NCBI GenBank assembly: GCA_026390275.1
Contig: JAPLGF010000110.1
Location: 1 to 7,306, forward strand
DNA length: 7,306 nt
Direction of reading: 5' to 3'
Source of the DNA: Candidatus Atribacteria bacterium
GTDB lineage: Bacteria > Atribacterota > Atribacteria > Atribacterales > Atribacteraceae
Positions 6,651 through 7,306 of the stretch are shown here, one piece after another. Under the pieces are notes generated by a model. It saw only the letters and a list, made by a program, of their open reading frames with translations, made no database searches and was not told where the DNA came from. Each line of letters begins with the position of its first letter. The first letter of the stretch is position 1. Both the position numbers and the translations under genes were made by a program.

Positions 6651-6656
6651 CCTCCT
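6651..6656 (-). promoter_or_regulatory. Ribosome binding site of the complete permease (AGGAGG)
   Basis: AGGAGG is 4 bases from ATG (6644-6646) and 7 bases from GTG (6641-6643). The second spacing is the more usual, so initiation one codon later is likely. Confidence 0.5.
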
Positions 6657-6728
6657 GATGAATAATGGCCTTTCTATTGTCACAACCCCGAAAATACGGT
6701 GAATGGTAAACGGTCATGGTTGTCCTGT

Positions 6729-7306
6729 CTACATTCGGATCATTTTCTTGATCAACTGGTTGTTGATGATTGCGGCTACCATTAAAAGTGTTCCCACCAA
6801 AACGTTATAATATTCGACCCGGATCCCATAGGTGGCAATACCGACCTGCACGACTTTCAGAAGGAAAGCACAGATGGATGTTCCCACAATGCTCCCGATT
6901 CCTCCAGTTAAGATCGTCCCTCCGATCACAACTGCTGCCACTGCTTCCATTTCCATCCCGGTGGCGACGATGGGATCTAAATAGGATGAACGCACCAGAA
7001 AAGAGGCACCAGCAAAAGCCGCTAAGGTTGAGGAGATCATAAAACAGATCATTTTCGTCCGGTAGGTATTGACCCCTAAAGCCCGGGCGATATTGATACT
7101 TCCCCCGGTCGCCATGATCCAGTTTCCAAACTTGGTTTGATTGAGGAGGTAACTTATGGTAACGGCAAAGACCACAAACCAGATGAACTGGAAGGGAATA
7201 AAACCAGTTTGACCTCCTAAAATCTTAAAAAGCAAACCCCTCTCTCCTTCAAAATATGTGGGCTCCCCGTTGGTGATTCCAGCCAAGGTAGCACGCCAAA
7301 ATATCA
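6729..7306 (-). CDS. RbsC-type sugar ABC transporter permease, C-terminal part only, 5' end off the right edge
   Basis: About 191 residues are visible, and the frame stays open to position 7306 (IFWRATLAGITNGEP is the first readable stretch). A TTG at 7284-7286 could be misread as a start but is internal. Shared family marks are GNWIMATGGSINIARALGVNTYRTKMICFMISS and MEMEAVAAVVIGGTILTGGIGSIVG. These align closely with the downstream complete permease, so the two are paralogues that diverge mainly in the hydrophobic segments and the C-terminal tail (NNQLIKKMIRM-stop). Two unlike CUT2 permeases in a row suggest a heterodimeric channel, or two transporters derived by duplication. The binding protein and ATPase are not in view and may lie upstream, to the right. 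Confidence 0.92.
   Translation of the reverse strand, partial: IFWRATLAGITNGEPTYFEGERGLLFKILGGQTGFIPFQFIWFVVFAVTISYLLNQTKFGNWIMATGGSINIARALGVNTYRTKMICFMISSTLAAFAGASFLVRSSYLDPIVATGMEMEAVAAVVIGGTILTGGIGSIVGTSICAFLLKVVQVGIATYGIRVEYYNVLVGTLLMVAAIINNQLIKKMIRM

Noticed and set aside
6647..6728. Promoter or hairpin in the gap between the two permeases
   Set aside because: A 6-base pair of arms (ACAACC at 6682-6687, GGTTGT at 6718-6723) and a CCG/CGG pair exist, but the loop is large and uneven and no -35/-10 pair is convincing.

Overview
The window carries one block of seven genes, all on the minus strand and read from right to left. It looks like a sugar-uptake and sugar-catabolism operon of an anaerobic, fermentative bacterium, with a phosphoenolpyruvate carboxykinase gene at the downstream end. 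Strong GGAGG-type ribosome binding sites, UroD-superfamily methyltransferase-like proteins beside sugar genes, and RbsC-type permeases would fit Atribacterota, Thermotogota or an anaerobic Firmicute. This placement is a low-confidence impression and there is no marker gene to settle it.

Layout in transcription order: (1) the C-terminal part of an RbsC-type sugar ABC permease, cut by the right edge (6729-7306); (2) a second, complete RbsC-type permease (5627-6646); (3) an L-fucose/L-arabinose isomerase-like protein (4065-5561); (4) and (5) two dissimilar UroD-superfamily proteins whose ends overlap by 4 bases (2872-4020 and 1793-2875); (6) a PfkB-family sugar kinase split between two reading frames (919-1745); (7) the start-proximal part of ATP-type PEP carboxykinase pckA, cut by the left edge (1-833). 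Every gap between genes is under 90 bases, so no long stretch is empty.

Together, genes 1-6 suggest uptake of a monosaccharide, aldose-ketose isomerisation and phosphorylation. The two UroD-like proteins add an uncharacterised step, possibly methyl transfer or demethylation of a modified sugar. No corrinoid protein, solute-binding protein or ABC ATPase is visible; the last two may lie beyond the right edge. pckA may be a separate transcription unit.

The most unusual feature is that two neighbouring genes each lack an internal segment. The kinase has lost about 30-35 residues plus a frame change near 1330. pckA has lost about 80-90 residues in frame near 717, including the normally conserved G-R-S-P-K-D-K region. 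This is either real gene decay or an assembly collapse, and it should be checked before either gene is interpreted. Degenerate heptamer repeats (GTGAAAA/GTGAGTA-like on the minus strand) lie at two gene borders.
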